A stretch of 64,000 bases of DNA from Streptomyces griseomycini (GTDB lineage: Bacteria; Actinomycetota; Actinomycetes; Streptomycetales; Streptomycetaceae): NCBI RefSeq assembly GCF_014203535.1, contig NZ_JACHJI010000001.1:620001-684000 (forward strand), read 5' to 3'. The translations under genes were made by a program, and so were the position numbers. The notes beneath the pieces are model-generated. The model saw nothing but the letters and a program-made list of their open reading frames with translations. It was not told the origin of the DNA and made no database searches. This document shows, in pieces, positions 35,996 through 44,732 of the stretch. Every line of letters starts with the position of its first letter. Position 1 is the first letter of the stretch.

Positions 35996-36943
35996 GTGCT
36001 CGTACTCGTCGCTCCCGGCCAGGGCGCCCAGACGCCCGGCTTCCTGACTGAATGGCTCGAACTCCCCGGTGCCGCGGACCGTGTCGCCGCCTGGTCCGAC
36101 GCCATCGGACTCGACCTCGCCCACTACGGCACGCGGGCCGACGCGGACGCGATCCGCGACACGGCCGTCGCGCAGCCGCTGCTGGTCGCGGCCGGGCTGC
36201 TGTCCGCCTCGGCACTCGGTACCGGCTCGTCCGCCGCTGACGCGGCGGTGACGGACATCGCGCCCGGCGCGGTCGCCGGTCACAGCGTCGGCGAGATCAC
36301 CGCCGCCGCCTTCGCGGGCGTCCTCGACGACACCGCCGCGCTGACGCTGGTCCGCAAGCGGGGCCTGGCCATGGCCGACGCCGCCGCGATCACCGAGACC
36401 GGCATGGCGGCGCTGCTCGGCGGCGACCCCGAGACGACCCTGGCGCACCTGGAGAAGCTGGGCCTGACCCCGGCGAACATCAACGGCGCGGGCCAGATCG
36501 TGGCGGCCGGCACCAAGGAGCAGCTCGCCGCGCTGGAGGCGGACAAGCCCGAGGGCGTGCGCAAGGTCGTCGCGCTCAAGGTGGCCGGCGCCTTCCACAC
36601 CCACCACATGGCCCCCGCGGTCGACACGCTGGCGAAGGCCGCCGCGGACCTGGCGCCGGGCGACCCGAAGGTCACCTACGTGTCGAACAAGGACGGCGCG
36701 GCCGTCGCGACCGGTGCCGAGGTCCTCCAGCGCCTGGTCGGCCAGGTCGCGAACCCGGTCCGCTGGGACCTGTGCATGGAGACCTTCAAGGAGCTCGGCG
36801 TGACCGCCCTGCTGGAGGTCTGCCCCGGCGGCACCCTGACCGGCCTGGCCAAGCGCGCGCTGCCCGGCGTCAAGACGCTGGCCCTGAAGACCCCCGCCGA
36901 CCTCGACGCGGCCCGCGAGCTCGTCGCCGAGCACGCCGCCTGA
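35996..36943 (+). CDS. fabD: Malonyl-CoA:ACP malonyltransferase
   Basis: A 315-residue enzyme that moves malonyl groups from CoA to acyl carrier protein, supplying chain-extension units. The serine nucleophile is in AGHSVGEITAAAFAG (GHSxG, ~95), the Arg in LVRKRGLAMADAA (~121) and the catalytic His in GAFHTHHMAPAVD (~201). The GTG at 35996 gives the family start MLVLVAPGQGAQTPGF with AGAGAG about 7 bases upstream; another GTG two codons earlier is possible. It is the first gene of the fab operon. Confidence 0.97.
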   Translation: MLVLVAPGQGAQTPGFLTEWLELPGAADRVAAWSDAIGLDLAHYGTRADADAIRDTAVAQPLLVAAGLLSASALGTGSSAADAAVTDIAPGAVAGHSVGEITAAAFAGVLDDTAALTLVRKRGLAMADAAAITETGMAALLGGDPETTLAHLEKLGLTPANINGAGQIVAAGTKEQLAALEADKPEGVRKVVALKVAGAFHTHHMAPAVDTLAKAAADLAPGDPKVTYVSNKDGAAVATGAEVLQRLVGQVANPVRWDLCMETFKELGVTALLEVCPGGTLTGLAKRALPGVKTLALKTPADLDAARELVAEHAA

Positions 36944-36965
36944 GCGCCTTAAGGAGCCCACCCGC

Positions 36966-37967
36966 ATGGCGAAGATCAAGCCCAGCAAGGGCGCCCCGTA
37001 CGCGCGCATCCTCGGCGTGGGCGGTTACCGGCCCACCCGGGTCGTGCCGAACGAGGTGATCCTCGAGACGATCGACTCGTCCGACGAGTGGATCCGCTCG
37101 CGTTCCGGCATCGAGACCCGGCACTGGGCGTCGCCGGAGGAGACCGTCGCGGCGATGTCGCTCGAGGCGTCCGGCAAGGCGATCGCGGACGCCGGGATCG
37201 ACGCCGCGCAGATCGGCGCCGTGGTGGTCTCGACCGTCTCGCACTTCAGCCAGACCCCGGCCGTCGCCACCGAGATCGCCGACAAGCTGGGCACGGACAG
37301 GGCCGCCGCCTTCGACATCTCGGCCGGCTGCGCGGGCTTCGGCTACGGCCTCACCCTCGCCAAGGGCATGGTCGTCGAGGGTTCCGCGGAGTACGTCCTG
37401 GTCATCGGCGTGGAGCGGCTGAGCGACCTGACCGACCTGGAGGACCGGGCGACCGCCTTCCTGTTCGGCGACGGCGCCGGCGCGGTGGTCGTCGGTCCGT
37501 CCCAGGAGCCCGCGATCGGCCCGACCGTGTGGGGCTCGGAGGGCGACAAGTCCGAGACCATCAAGCAGACCGTGCCGTGGACGGACTACCGCGACGGGAC
37601 GGTCGAGAAGTTCCCCGCGATCACGCAGGAGGGCCAGGCGGTGTTCCGCTGGGCCGTGTTCGAGATGGCGAAGGTCGCCCAGCAGGCGCTGGACGCGGCC
37701 GGGATCACCCCGGACGACCTGGACGTCTTCATCCCGCACCAGGCCAACGTGCGGATCATCGACTCGATGGTGAAGACCCTCAAACTGCCGGAGCACGTCA
37801 CGGTCGCCCGTGACATCCGCACCACCGGCAACACCTCGGCCGCCTCGATCCCGCTCGCGATGGAGCGGCTCCTGGCGACCGGCGAGGCGAAGAGCGGCGA
37901 CACCGCGCTCGTCATCGGCTTCGGGGCGGGTCTCGTCTACGCCGCCACGGTCGTTACCCTCCCCTAG
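36966..37967 (+). CDS. fabH: Beta-ketoacyl-ACP synthase III
   Basis: A 333-residue condensing enzyme that starts fatty acid chains by joining an acyl-CoA primer to malonyl-ACP. The catalytic Cys is in DISAGCAGFGYGL (~116), His in IPHQANVRIID (~258) and Asn in TTGNTSAASIPLAM (~288). In Streptomyces FabH prefers branched starter units, giving iso and anteiso lipids. It is 22 bases after fabD with AAGGAG before the ATG, within the fasR-controlled operon. Confidence 0.97.
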   Translation: MAKIKPSKGAPYARILGVGGYRPTRVVPNEVILETIDSSDEWIRSRSGIETRHWASPEETVAAMSLEASGKAIADAGIDAAQIGAVVVSTVSHFSQTPAVATEIADKLGTDRAAAFDISAGCAGFGYGLTLAKGMVVEGSAEYVLVIGVERLSDLTDLEDRATAFLFGDGAGAVVVGPSQEPAIGPTVWGSEGDKSETIKQTVPWTDYRDGTVEKFPAITQEGQAVFRWAVFEMAKVAQQALDAAGITPDDLDVFIPHQANVRIIDSMVKTLKLPEHVTVARDIRTTGNTSAASIPLAMERLLATGEAKSGDTALVIGFGAGLVYAATVVTLP

Positions 37968-38069
37968 GCACTCCGTGCCGGATCATGGGGTCCGGCACGG
38001 AAACCGCAACACCTGCCGCTGACGCGGCGGGCGCCACACCCTCTGGAATCACAACGAAGGAGCGCCACC

Positions 38070-38318
38070 ATGGCCGCCACTCAGGAAGAGATCGTCGCCG
38101 GTCTCGCGGAGATCGTGAACGAGATCGCCGGCATCCCGGTTGAGGACGTCCAGCTGGACAAGTCCTTCACCGACGACCTGGACGTCGACTCGCTGTCCAT
38201 GGTCGAGGTCGTCGTCGCCGCCGAAGAGCGCTTCGACGTCAAGATCCCGGACGACGACGTCAAGAACCTCAAGACCGTCGGCGACGCGACCGACTACATC
38301 CTCAAGCACCAGGCCTGA
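38070..38318 (+). CDS. acpP: Acyl carrier protein of fatty acid synthesis
   Basis: An 82-residue acidic acyl carrier protein. The phosphopantetheine attachment Ser is in DDLDVDSLSMVEVVV (Ser41). It carries growing acyl chains between the fab enzymes. The sequence is typical of primary metabolism (IPDDDVKNLKTVGDATDYIL) rather than of polyketide clusters. The ATG follows GAAGGAG with 102 bases since fabH. Confidence 0.97.
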   Translation: MAATQEEIVAGLAEIVNEIAGIPVEDVQLDKSFTDDLDVDSLSMVEVVVAAEERFDVKIPDDDVKNLKTVGDATDYILKHQA

Positions 38319-38403
38319 GCCCTGCTCGGGCCGGGAGCGCCCGGCCCCGCCACCCGGCGGTGGCGCCGTACGAATCCTCGTATCCGTTGGAGAAAGAATT
38401 CCC

Positions 38404-39675
38404 GTGAGCTCGACCAATCGCACCGTGGTCGTCACCGGTATCGGCGCAACCACACCGCTGGGTGGCGACGCAGCCTCTACCTGGGAGGGCCTGGTCGCCG
38501 GACGTTCCGGCGTCAAGCCCCTTACGCAGGAGTGGGCCGCCGAGCAGGCGGTCCGCATCGCGGCCCCCGTGGCCGTGGAGCCCACCGAGGTCATCCCCCG
38601 GCCGCAGGCCCGCCGACTGGACCGCTCGGCGCAGTTCGCGCTGGTCGCGGCCAAGGAGGCGTGGGCCGACGCCGGCTTCGAGGGCAAGGCCGGTGAGGAC
38701 CCGAGCATCGACCCGGACCGGCTCGGCGCGGTCATCGCCTCCGGCATCGGCGGCGTGACGACCCTGCTGGACCAGTACGACGTGCTGAAGGAGAAGGGCG
38801 TCCGCCGCGTCTCCCCGCACACCGTCCCCATGCTGATGCCGAACGGCCCCTCGGCGAACGTGGGCCTGGCCGTGGGCGCCCGCGCGGGCGTGCACACCCC
38901 GGTCTCGGCCTGCGCCTCGGGCGCGGAGGCCATCGGCTACGCCATCGAGATGATCCGCACCGGCCGTGCCGACGTCGTCGTCGCGGGCGGCACGGAGGCG
39001 GCGATCCACCCGCTGCCGATCGCCGCGTTCGGCAACATGATGGCGATGTCCAAGAACAACGACGACCCCGAGGGCGCCTCGCGCCCCTACGACGTGGCCC
39101 GTGACGGCTTCGTCATGGGCGAGGGCGCGGGCGTGATCGTCCTGGAGTCCGCCGAGCACGCCGCGGCGCGCGGTGCCCGCGTCTACGCGGAGGCGGTCGG
39201 CCAGGGCGTCTCGGCCGACTCCCACGACATCGTGCAGCCGGAGCCGGAGGGCCGCGGCATCTCGCACGCCCTGCAGCACCTGCTGGACCGCACCGACCTG
39301 GACCCGGCCGAGATCGTGCACGTCAACGCGCACGCCACCTCGACGCCGGCCGGTGACATCGCCGAACTGAAGGCGCTGCGCAAGGTCTTCGGCGACGACG
39401 CCGACCACATCGCGGTCTCCGCCACCAAGTCGATGACCGGTCACCTGCTCGGTGGCGCCGGCGGTGTGGAGTCGGTGGCGACGGTGCTCGCGCTGTACCA
39501 CCGGGTGGCCCCGCCGACCATCAACGTCGAGAACCTGGACCCGGAGGCCGAGGCGAACGCGGACGTGGTCCGCGGCGAGGCGCGCAAGCTGCCCGTCGAG
39601 GGCAGGATCGCCGCGCTGAACGACTCGTTCGGGTTCGGCGGCCACAACGTGGTGCTGGCGTTCCGGACGGTCTGA
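38404..39675 (+). CDS. fabF: Beta-ketoacyl-ACP synthase II
   Basis: A 423-residue elongating condensing enzyme. The nucleophile Cys is in TPVSACASGAEAIGY (~168), with the two His of the triad in VNAHATSTPAGD (~308) and MTGHLLGGAGGV (~345). The GTG at 38404 follows TTGGAGAAAG; upstream in-frame sequence overlaps acpP in another frame and is not coding. It is the last gene of the operon and is followed by a 27-bp terminator hairpin. Confidence 0.97.
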   Translation: MSSTNRTVVVTGIGATTPLGGDAASTWEGLVAGRSGVKPLTQEWAAEQAVRIAAPVAVEPTEVIPRPQARRLDRSAQFALVAAKEAWADAGFEGKAGEDPSIDPDRLGAVIASGIGGVTTLLDQYDVLKEKGVRRVSPHTVPMLMPNGPSANVGLAVGARAGVHTPVSACASGAEAIGYAIEMIRTGRADVVVAGGTEAAIHPLPIAAFGNMMAMSKNNDDPEGASRPYDVARDGFVMGEGAGVIVLESAEHAAARGARVYAEAVGQGVSADSHDIVQPEPEGRGISHALQHLLDRTDLDPAEIVHVNAHATSTPAGDIAELKALRKVFGDDADHIAVSATKSMTGHLLGGAGGVESVATVLALYHRVAPPTINVENLDPEAEANADVVRGEARKLPVEGRIAALNDSFGFGGHNVVLAFRTV

Positions 39676-39682
39676 CCGGCAC

Positions 39683-39741
39683 CCCTGCGGACGCGAGAGG
39701 GCCCCCACCGTGGTGGTGGGGGCCCTCTCGCGTCCGCAGGG
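39683..39741. terminator. Very long perfect terminator hairpin of the fab operon
   Basis: A 27-bp perfect stem (39683-39709 with 39715-39741) with the 5-base loop GTGGT begins 8 bases after the fabF stop. It also lies 37 bases past the stop of the convergent DUF3145 gene, so it should end both transcripts. Confidence 0.92.
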
Positions 39742-39777
39742 CGCGGGTCCTCGCGCGTCACCGGGCGGGGAGCCCGG

Positions 39778-40272
39778 TCAGACGACCTGGTGCAGCCAGC
39801 GCACCGGGGCGCCCTCGCCCGCGTAGCGGAACGGCTCCAGTTCGTCGTCCCAGGGCTTGCCCAGGAGCTTGGCGATCTCCGCCTCCAGGTCGGTCTCGCC
39901 GCTCCGGGAGCGGACCAGGGCGGCGCGCAGCCGGTCCTCGGGGATCAGGATGTCGCCGTGCATGCCGGTGACGGCGTGGAAGATGCCGAGGTCGGGGGTG
40001 CAGCTGTAGCGCTCGCCCTCGGCGGTGGGGCAGGGCTCCGCGGTGACCTCGAAGCGCAGCATCTGCCAGCCGCGCAGCGCGGAGGCGAGTTTGGAGGCGG
40101 TGCCGGCCTGACCCTGCCAGGAGAACTCCGAGCGCCAGGTGCCCGGGGCGGCCGGCTGGCGGATCCAGTCCAGGCTGACGCGCGTGCCGAGCACCCCGGC
40201 GACGGCCCACTCGACGTGCGGGCACAGCGCGCGCGGCGCGGAGTGCACGTACAGAACTCCACGAGTCGTCAC
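39778..40272 (-). CDS. DUF3145 family protein
   Basis: A 164-residue protein of the actinobacterial family DUF3145: VTTRGVLYVHSAPRALCPHV start, SLDWIRQPAAPGTWRSEFSW, LRFEVTAEPCPTAEGERYSC, and the C-terminal GKPWDDELEPFRYAGEG. It is soluble and of unknown function. The GTG at 40272 has GGAGG 5 bases upstream. In Streptomyces it commonly lies beside the fab operon in this orientation. Confidence 0.9.
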   Translation of the reverse strand: MTTRGVLYVHSAPRALCPHVEWAVAGVLGTRVSLDWIRQPAAPGTWRSEFSWQGQAGTASKLASALRGWQMLRFEVTAEPCPTAEGERYSCTPDLGIFHAVTGMHGDILIPEDRLRAALVRSRSGETDLEAEIAKLLGKPWDDELEPFRYAGEGAPVRWLHQVV

Positions 40273-40530
40273 CGGAACCTCCGGGCAGAGCGGGACATCT
40301 TGGAACGGGTGGAACGGCCGCGGCCCGGCGAGCCGCGTTGATGGCGAGGCTACCGTGCGACGGCGCAAGGAGTGTGACGTACCGTCGGTCCCGGTGCCGG
40401 GAAACGTCCACCATTCACCCGGCAGGACGCTTGTACGGGTGGGGGGTGTTCCCGTCGCCGGGCGGGAACTCCCGTGCGTTGTTATGGGTTGGGGGACGGT
40501 GACACCACGACGCGCGGGGAGGCGACGGAA

Positions 40531-41442
40531 TTGGACCAGGCGACGCGGAGGCGGCGGCGACGCTCACGGGCCGTTCTCGCCGTGGTGACGGCCGCCGCCC
40601 TCGGTGCGGCCGGCTGCGACGCCGTCGGCGGTGACGCGTCCGCCCCGTCCGGTGCGGGCGCGAAGGAGGGCCGGCCGTCCCCGAGGCCCACGCCCGTGTG
40701 GGACACCAGTCCCTCCTCCGTGGCGGCCGTCGGCGACTCCATCACCACCGGCTTCGACGCCTGCTCGGTGCTGGCGGACTGCCCCGAGGTGTCGTGGGCG
40801 ACGGGCAGCAGCGAGGAGGTCGACAGTCTCGCGGTGCGGTTGCTGGGGAGGGCCGGGGCGGCCGAGCGGAGCTGGAACCACGCGGTGACCGGGGCCCGGA
40901 TGGCGGATCTGCCGGGCCAGATGGCGCGGGCGGTGCGGCGCGCCCCGCAGCTGGTGACGGTGCTGGCCGGGGCGAACGACGCCTGCCGGGACACGGTGTC
41001 GGCGATGACGCCGGTGGCCGACTTCCGCGCCGACTTCCAGGAGGCGATGAACACCCTGCGCGAGGCGCTGCCCGAGACCCAGGTGTACGTGGCGAGCGTG
41101 CCGAACCTGAAGCGGCTGTGGTCGCAGGGACGGACCAACGCGCTGGGCAAGCAGGTCTGGAAGCTGGGCATCTGCCCGTCGATGCTGGGCGACGCGGACG
41201 CGCTGGACGAGGCGGCGACGCTGCGGCGCGAGACGGTGCAGAAGCGGGTGGAGGACTACAACGAGGTGCTGGAGGAGGTCTGCGCCGCGGACCGCCGGTG
41301 CCGCTACGACGGCGGCGCGGTGCACGACTACCGCTTCGGCACCGAGCAGTTGAGCCGCTGGGACTGGTTCCACCCCAGTGTCGACGGGCAGGCCAGGCTG
41401 GCGGAGATCGCCTACCGGACGGTCACGGCGGAGCGGCCGTGA
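40531..41442 (+). CDS. Secreted SGNH/GDSL-hydrolase lipoprotein
   Basis: A 303-residue exported esterase-type enzyme. A basic run (TRRRRRRSR) and a hydrophobic signal end in the lipobox AAGC (Cys ~27). The SGNH blocks are AAVGDSITTGFDAC (block I Ser), a Gly in NHAVTGARMADL, VLAGANDACRDT (block III Asn) and the Asp/His of SRWDWFHPSVDGQ near the end. Six Cys residues in the mature part suggest disulfides. The TTG at 40531 has GGGGAGG 8 bases upstream and fits the signal better than the GTG at 40474. Likely a lipase or carbohydrate esterase. Confidence 0.85.
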   Translation: MDQATRRRRRRSRAVLAVVTAAALGAAGCDAVGGDASAPSGAGAKEGRPSPRPTPVWDTSPSSVAAVGDSITTGFDACSVLADCPEVSWATGSSEEVDSLAVRLLGRAGAAERSWNHAVTGARMADLPGQMARAVRRAPQLVTVLAGANDACRDTVSAMTPVADFRADFQEAMNTLREALPETQVYVASVPNLKRLWSQGRTNALGKQVWKLGICPSMLGDADALDEAATLRRETVQKRVEDYNEVLEEVCAADRRCRYDGGAVHDYRFGTEQLSRWDWFHPSVDGQARLAEIAYRTVTAERP

Positions 41443-41476
41443 CCCGTCGGGAAGGCCGTGACCTATTGTTTCGCAC

Positions 41477-42448
41477 ATGAACGAACTCTTCGGCACGCTC
41501 CCCGACAGCACCCCGGTGCACCGCTGGACGCTGCGGCGGGCGGGCGTGCGGGTGCGGATCCTGTCCTACGGCGGGATCGTGCAGAGCGTGGAGGTGCCGG
41601 ACCGGGCCGGCACGCTCGGGAACGTGGTGCTGGGGTTCCCCGACCTGGACGGCTACGTCAAGCACCCGGAGCCCTTCCTGGGCGCCCTGATCGGCCGGTA
41701 CGCCAACCGGATCGCGGGCGCCCGCTTCCCGCTGGACGGGGTCACGTACGCGCTCGCCCCGAACAACGGGCCGAACTCGCTGCACGGCGGGGAGCGGGGC
41801 TTCGACAAGCGGGTGTGGGACGTGACGCCGGTCGAGCACGGCCTGCGCCTCACCCGGGTCAGCCCGCACGGCGAGGAGGGCTTCCCGGGCCGTCTGGAGG
41901 TCTCGGTGACGTACGCGCTGGACGAGCGGGGGGCGCTGGGCATCGCCTACGAGGCGGTGACGGACGCGCCGACCCCGGTGAACCTGACGAACCACTCGTA
42001 CTGGAACCTGGCGGGCTCCGGCAGCGCGGCCGGGCACGAACTGCGGCTCGCGGCCTCCCGGTTCACTCCGGTCGACGCGGACCTGATCCCGACGGGCGAG
42101 CTCGCCGACGCGACCGGCACCCGCTTCGACTTCCGCACGGCGCGCAGGGTCGGCACCGGGTACGACCACAACCTGGTGCTCGACAAGGGCGTGACGCCGG
42201 CGCCCGTGGAGGTCGCCGAGCTGTACGACCCGGCGTCGGGCCGGGTGCTGACGGTGGCGACCACCGAGCCCGGGATGCAGCTGTACACCGCGGACCACAT
42301 CGGCGAGCCCTTCGCGCCCGGCGACGGCGTCGCGCTGGAGACCCAGCACTTCCCCGACTCCCCGAACCGTCCGGAGTTCCCGGGCACCGTGCTGCGGCCG
42401 GGCGAGGTGTTCCGCTCGGAGACGGTGTACGGCTTCTCCGTGCGGTAG
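41477..42448 (+). CDS. galM: Aldose 1-epimerase (cytoplasmic)
   Basis: A 323-residue mutarotase that interconverts alpha and beta anomers of galactose or other aldoses. It starts without any signal. Conserved segments are SYGGIVQSVEVPDRAG, LIGRYANRIAG, the catalytic His in NNGPNSLHGGERGFDKRVW (~94) and in VNLTNHSYWNLAG (~175), and the Glu in LETQHFPDSPNRPEFPGT (~297). TATTGT lies exactly 7 bases before the ATG at 41477, giving a leaderless start. A Tat-exported paralogue is encoded at 55350. The gene follows the SGNH lipoprotein gene. Confidence 0.93.
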   Translation: MNELFGTLPDSTPVHRWTLRRAGVRVRILSYGGIVQSVEVPDRAGTLGNVVLGFPDLDGYVKHPEPFLGALIGRYANRIAGARFPLDGVTYALAPNNGPNSLHGGERGFDKRVWDVTPVEHGLRLTRVSPHGEEGFPGRLEVSVTYALDERGALGIAYEAVTDAPTPVNLTNHSYWNLAGSGSAAGHELRLAASRFTPVDADLIPTGELADATGTRFDFRTARRVGTGYDHNLVLDKGVTPAPVEVAELYDPASGRVLTVATTEPGMQLYTADHIGEPFAPGDGVALETQHFPDSPNRPEFPGTVLRPGEVFRSETVYGFSVR

Positions 42449-42623
42449 ACCGGACGGACCGCCCGCACGGCGGGCGGCCGCGGCCCTGAGCCCCGGCCCG
42501 GGGTCAGGGTCCCGGGCCGGGGCTGCTCATACGGGTACCGCCCGGATCAGACGTTAATCGCCGCGTCGGTCCGGCGGTCCGTGATCGAGCACTCGGCCGG
42601 GATCCCGTACGAACCTTTCACAA

Positions 42624-43140
42624 GTGGTCGGCCGGCGTGCCCGTACCGCGGACGCGGCCCCGGTGCCGCACGCCCTGTCCGCCTTCCGCGCCCGCCGTCC
42701 CGGCGTCCGCGTCGTGCGCGAGGAGGGTCTCACCCCCGCCCTGCCGGACCGGCCGGCCGCCGGTCACCCGGACCTCGCGGTGGTGTCGGCCACGGGCCGC
42801 GCACCGCTGGAGGCGTACGCGCTCCACCACCTCCTCGACGAACCGCTGTACGTCGCCGTGCCCGACGGCCACCCCCTGGCCGGCCACGACGGCCCGGTGC
42901 CGCTCGCCCGGTTCGCCGGCAGCCCCCGCCCCGAGGGGACCCTGCTGGGCGCGGCCCTGCGGCGGGGTTTCCGGCCCCGCGTGGCGCACGTCGTCGCCGA
43001 GTGGACCGCCGGGCGGGGGTACGTGGCCGCCGGGCTCGGCGTGGCCCTGGTGCCGGGCCCTCGCCGCCGCGTCCGTCCGCCCCGACGCCACCCTGCTGCG
43101 GGTGCTCGGCGAGGGCGTCCCGGCGCGCTGCGCGAGGCGG
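42624..43140 (+). pseudogene. LysR regulator relic
   Basis: A degenerate LysR substrate-binding domain. One frame carries ALSAFRARRPGVRVVREEG, HPDLAVVSATGRAPLEAYAL, PLYVAVPDGHPLAGHDGPVP and the family motif GRGYVAAGLGVALVPG. After about 43055 the likely continuation (ALAAASVRPDATLLRVLGEG) is in the next frame. The N-terminal helix-turn-helix is absent and no ribosome site is seen. It is convergent with the lysE-like gene, a usual partner of LysR regulators. Confidence 0.65.
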
Positions 43141-43161
43141 CGTCGCGGACGTGCGGGGCGC

Positions 43162-43776
43162 TCAGTGCGACGGAGCGAACGCGAGGCTGACGCCGAGGCC
43201 GGCCAGGACGGATCCGATGACCTTGTTGAGGACCTTCTGGCCGCGCAGCATCAGGGTGCGCATGCGGCTCTGCGAGAAGAACACCGCGACGACGCCGAAC
43301 CACAGCAGGTGGGCCAGCGACATGAACAGCCCGTACCCCACCTGCTGGACCACCGGTGTGCCGGGGCCGACGACCTGGGCGAAGGTGGAGACCACGAAGA
43401 GGGTCGTCTTCGGGTTGAGGACGTTGGTCAGGAAGCCGGTGCGCAGGGCCGCGAACGGGGTGAGGCCCGTCCTGTGGTCCAGGTCGACGGTGACCTCGGT
43501 GCGGGTGCGGAAGGTGCGGACGCCGATGTAGACGAGGTAGGCGGCGCCGACCAGCTTGATGACCGTGAACAGGAAGGCGGAGGAGGCGATCAGCAGTCCG
43601 ACGCCGAGCATCGTGTAGGTGACGTGCACGAGGACGCCGGCGGCGACACCGACCGCGCCGAGCAGTCCGGTGCGGCGGCCGTGGAGGTAGCTGTTGCGGA
43701 CCACCATGGCGAAGTCGGCGCCCGGGGCGATCACGGCCAGGACGGTGATGACGGCGACGGCGAGCACCTCGGTCAC
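43162..43776 (-). CDS. LysE/RhtB family amino-acid exporter
   Basis: A 204-residue membrane exporter with about six helices. The family motif APGADFAMVVRNSYLHGRRT (~17) and VKLVGAAYLVYIGVRTFRT-like segment (~82, here KLVGAAYLVYIGVRTFRT) are clear, with a long central loop before LRTGFLTNVLNPKTTLFVVS. Members pump out amino acids or their analogues. The GTG start at 43776 overlaps the stop of the EI24 gene by four bases, so they are cotranscribed. The facing LysR gene that may once have controlled it is broken. Confidence 0.9.
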   Translation of the reverse strand: MTEVLAVAVITVLAVIAPGADFAMVVRNSYLHGRRTGLLGAVGVAAGVLVHVTYTMLGVGLLIASSAFLFTVIKLVGAAYLVYIGVRTFRTRTEVTVDLDHRTGLTPFAALRTGFLTNVLNPKTTLFVVSTFAQVVGPGTPVVQQVGYGLFMSLAHLLWFGVVAVFFSQSRMRTLMLRGQKVLNKVIGSVLAGLGVSLAFAPSH

Positions 43777-44567
43777 GACGTGACGCCCTCCTCCTCGGAC
43801 TCCCCGGCACCGTCCCCGGCGGTCTCCTCACCGAGCAGGTCGCGCGCCATGAGGGTGGCGCCGGCCACCGCGCCCGGCATCAGGAACACCGCGACGAACG
43901 GCACGAGGAAGGCCAGCCCCAGCGGCGTGCCGAAGCCCCAGACGAGCATCCTGCGGGACCGCAGCAGGCCGAGCCGCTCGCGCAGTTCGACCCCGCGGCG
44001 CTGGAGCGCGACGGCGGTGAGCTCCTCGGTGAGGAAGAACCCGGTGACGAAGAAGCCGATCACCGGTACGACGGTCTGTCCGAGGACCGGGACGAAACCG
44101 AGCGCGAAGAGCAGCACGGCCCAGACGAGGGCCCGCACGACGATCCGGAGGCTGTCCCGGCCGGAGATCCACAGCTCCCGCCACAGCGGCAGGTCCGACT
44201 CGGGCGCGGTGCCGTCGGGGGACACGTCCCGGTCGACCTTCTCGGAGAGGCTCTCGTAGAAGGGCTGCCCGATGAGCAGGGTCACCGCGGTGAAGGTGAG
44301 CACGGACAGCAGCAGGCCGAGCGCGAACAGGACGGCGGTGAGGAACCCGCGGAACAGTCCGGACCAGGGGCTCGACCAGTCGTCGGCGAACGGCGTCGCC
44401 CAGGCGACGAAGTCCTCCCCCCACACCGCCAGCGCGACGAGCGTCGCCGCGTACAGCACGAGGGTGATCAGCCCCGGCAGCAGCCCGAACCCGAACTGCT
44501 TGCCGTGCCGGACCACCCACCGCTGGCCCTTCAGGAGATACCGGAAACCCACCCCGAGATCGCGCAT
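43773..44567 (-). CDS. EI24/CysZ-like membrane protein
   Basis: A 264-residue membrane protein of the EI24 superfamily, which includes the sulfate transporter CysZ. It has the N-terminal GVGFRYLLKGQRWVVRHGKQ segment, several long hydrophobic helices (LLPGLITLVLYAATLVALAV; LTAVLFALGLLLSVLTFTAV; VVPVIGFFVTGFFLTEELTA) and the conserved stretch LLIGQPFYESLSEKVDRDV. The C terminus is acidic. In this setting sulfate uptake is not supported by neighbours. TACAGT ends 7 bases before the ATG at 44567 (leaderless). First gene of a two-gene operon with the LysE exporter. Confidence 0.85.
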   Translation of the reverse strand: MRDLGVGFRYLLKGQRWVVRHGKQFGFGLLPGLITLVLYAATLVALAVWGEDFVAWATPFADDWSSPWSGLFRGFLTAVLFALGLLLSVLTFTAVTLLIGQPFYESLSEKVDRDVSPDGTAPESDLPLWRELWISGRDSLRIVVRALVWAVLLFALGFVPVLGQTVVPVIGFFVTGFFLTEELTAVALQRRGVELRERLGLLRSRRMLVWGFGTPLGLAFLVPFVAVFLMPGAVAGATLMARDLLGEETAGDGAGESEEEGVTS

Positions 44568-44678
44568 GGGGAAGACTGTAGCGAGGGCGGCCGGGTGGCC
44601 TCACCCCCGGATCGGCCGAGGGGGAGGGCATGACCGGCATCCGGTTCCGGCTCACGCGCACCGGCCCCGCTCGCGGAC

Positions 44679-44713
44679 GAGGGCCGCACCCCACGTCCAA
44701 GGGTGCGGCCCTC
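44679..44713 (-). terminator. Terminator of the organic hydroperoxide resistance gene
   Basis: A perfect 13-bp stem (44679-44691 with 44701-44713) with a 9-base loop lies 20 bases past the stop of the Ohr gene on the minus strand. Confidence 0.8.
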
Positions 44714-44732
44714 ACCGTACGCAACGACCGTG

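Noticed and set aside
35996..39675. fabD-fabH-acpP-fabF considered as part of a polyketide or antibiotic cluster
   Set aside because: The FasR gene, gene order, ACP sequence and DUF3145 neighbour identify the primary fatty acid operon. No ketoreductase, cyclase or tailoring genes are present.
43162..44567. The EI24 gene considered as a cysZ sulfate transporter gene
   Set aside because: No sulfur-assimilation gene is nearby and it is coupled to a LysE exporter; only superfamily membership is supported.
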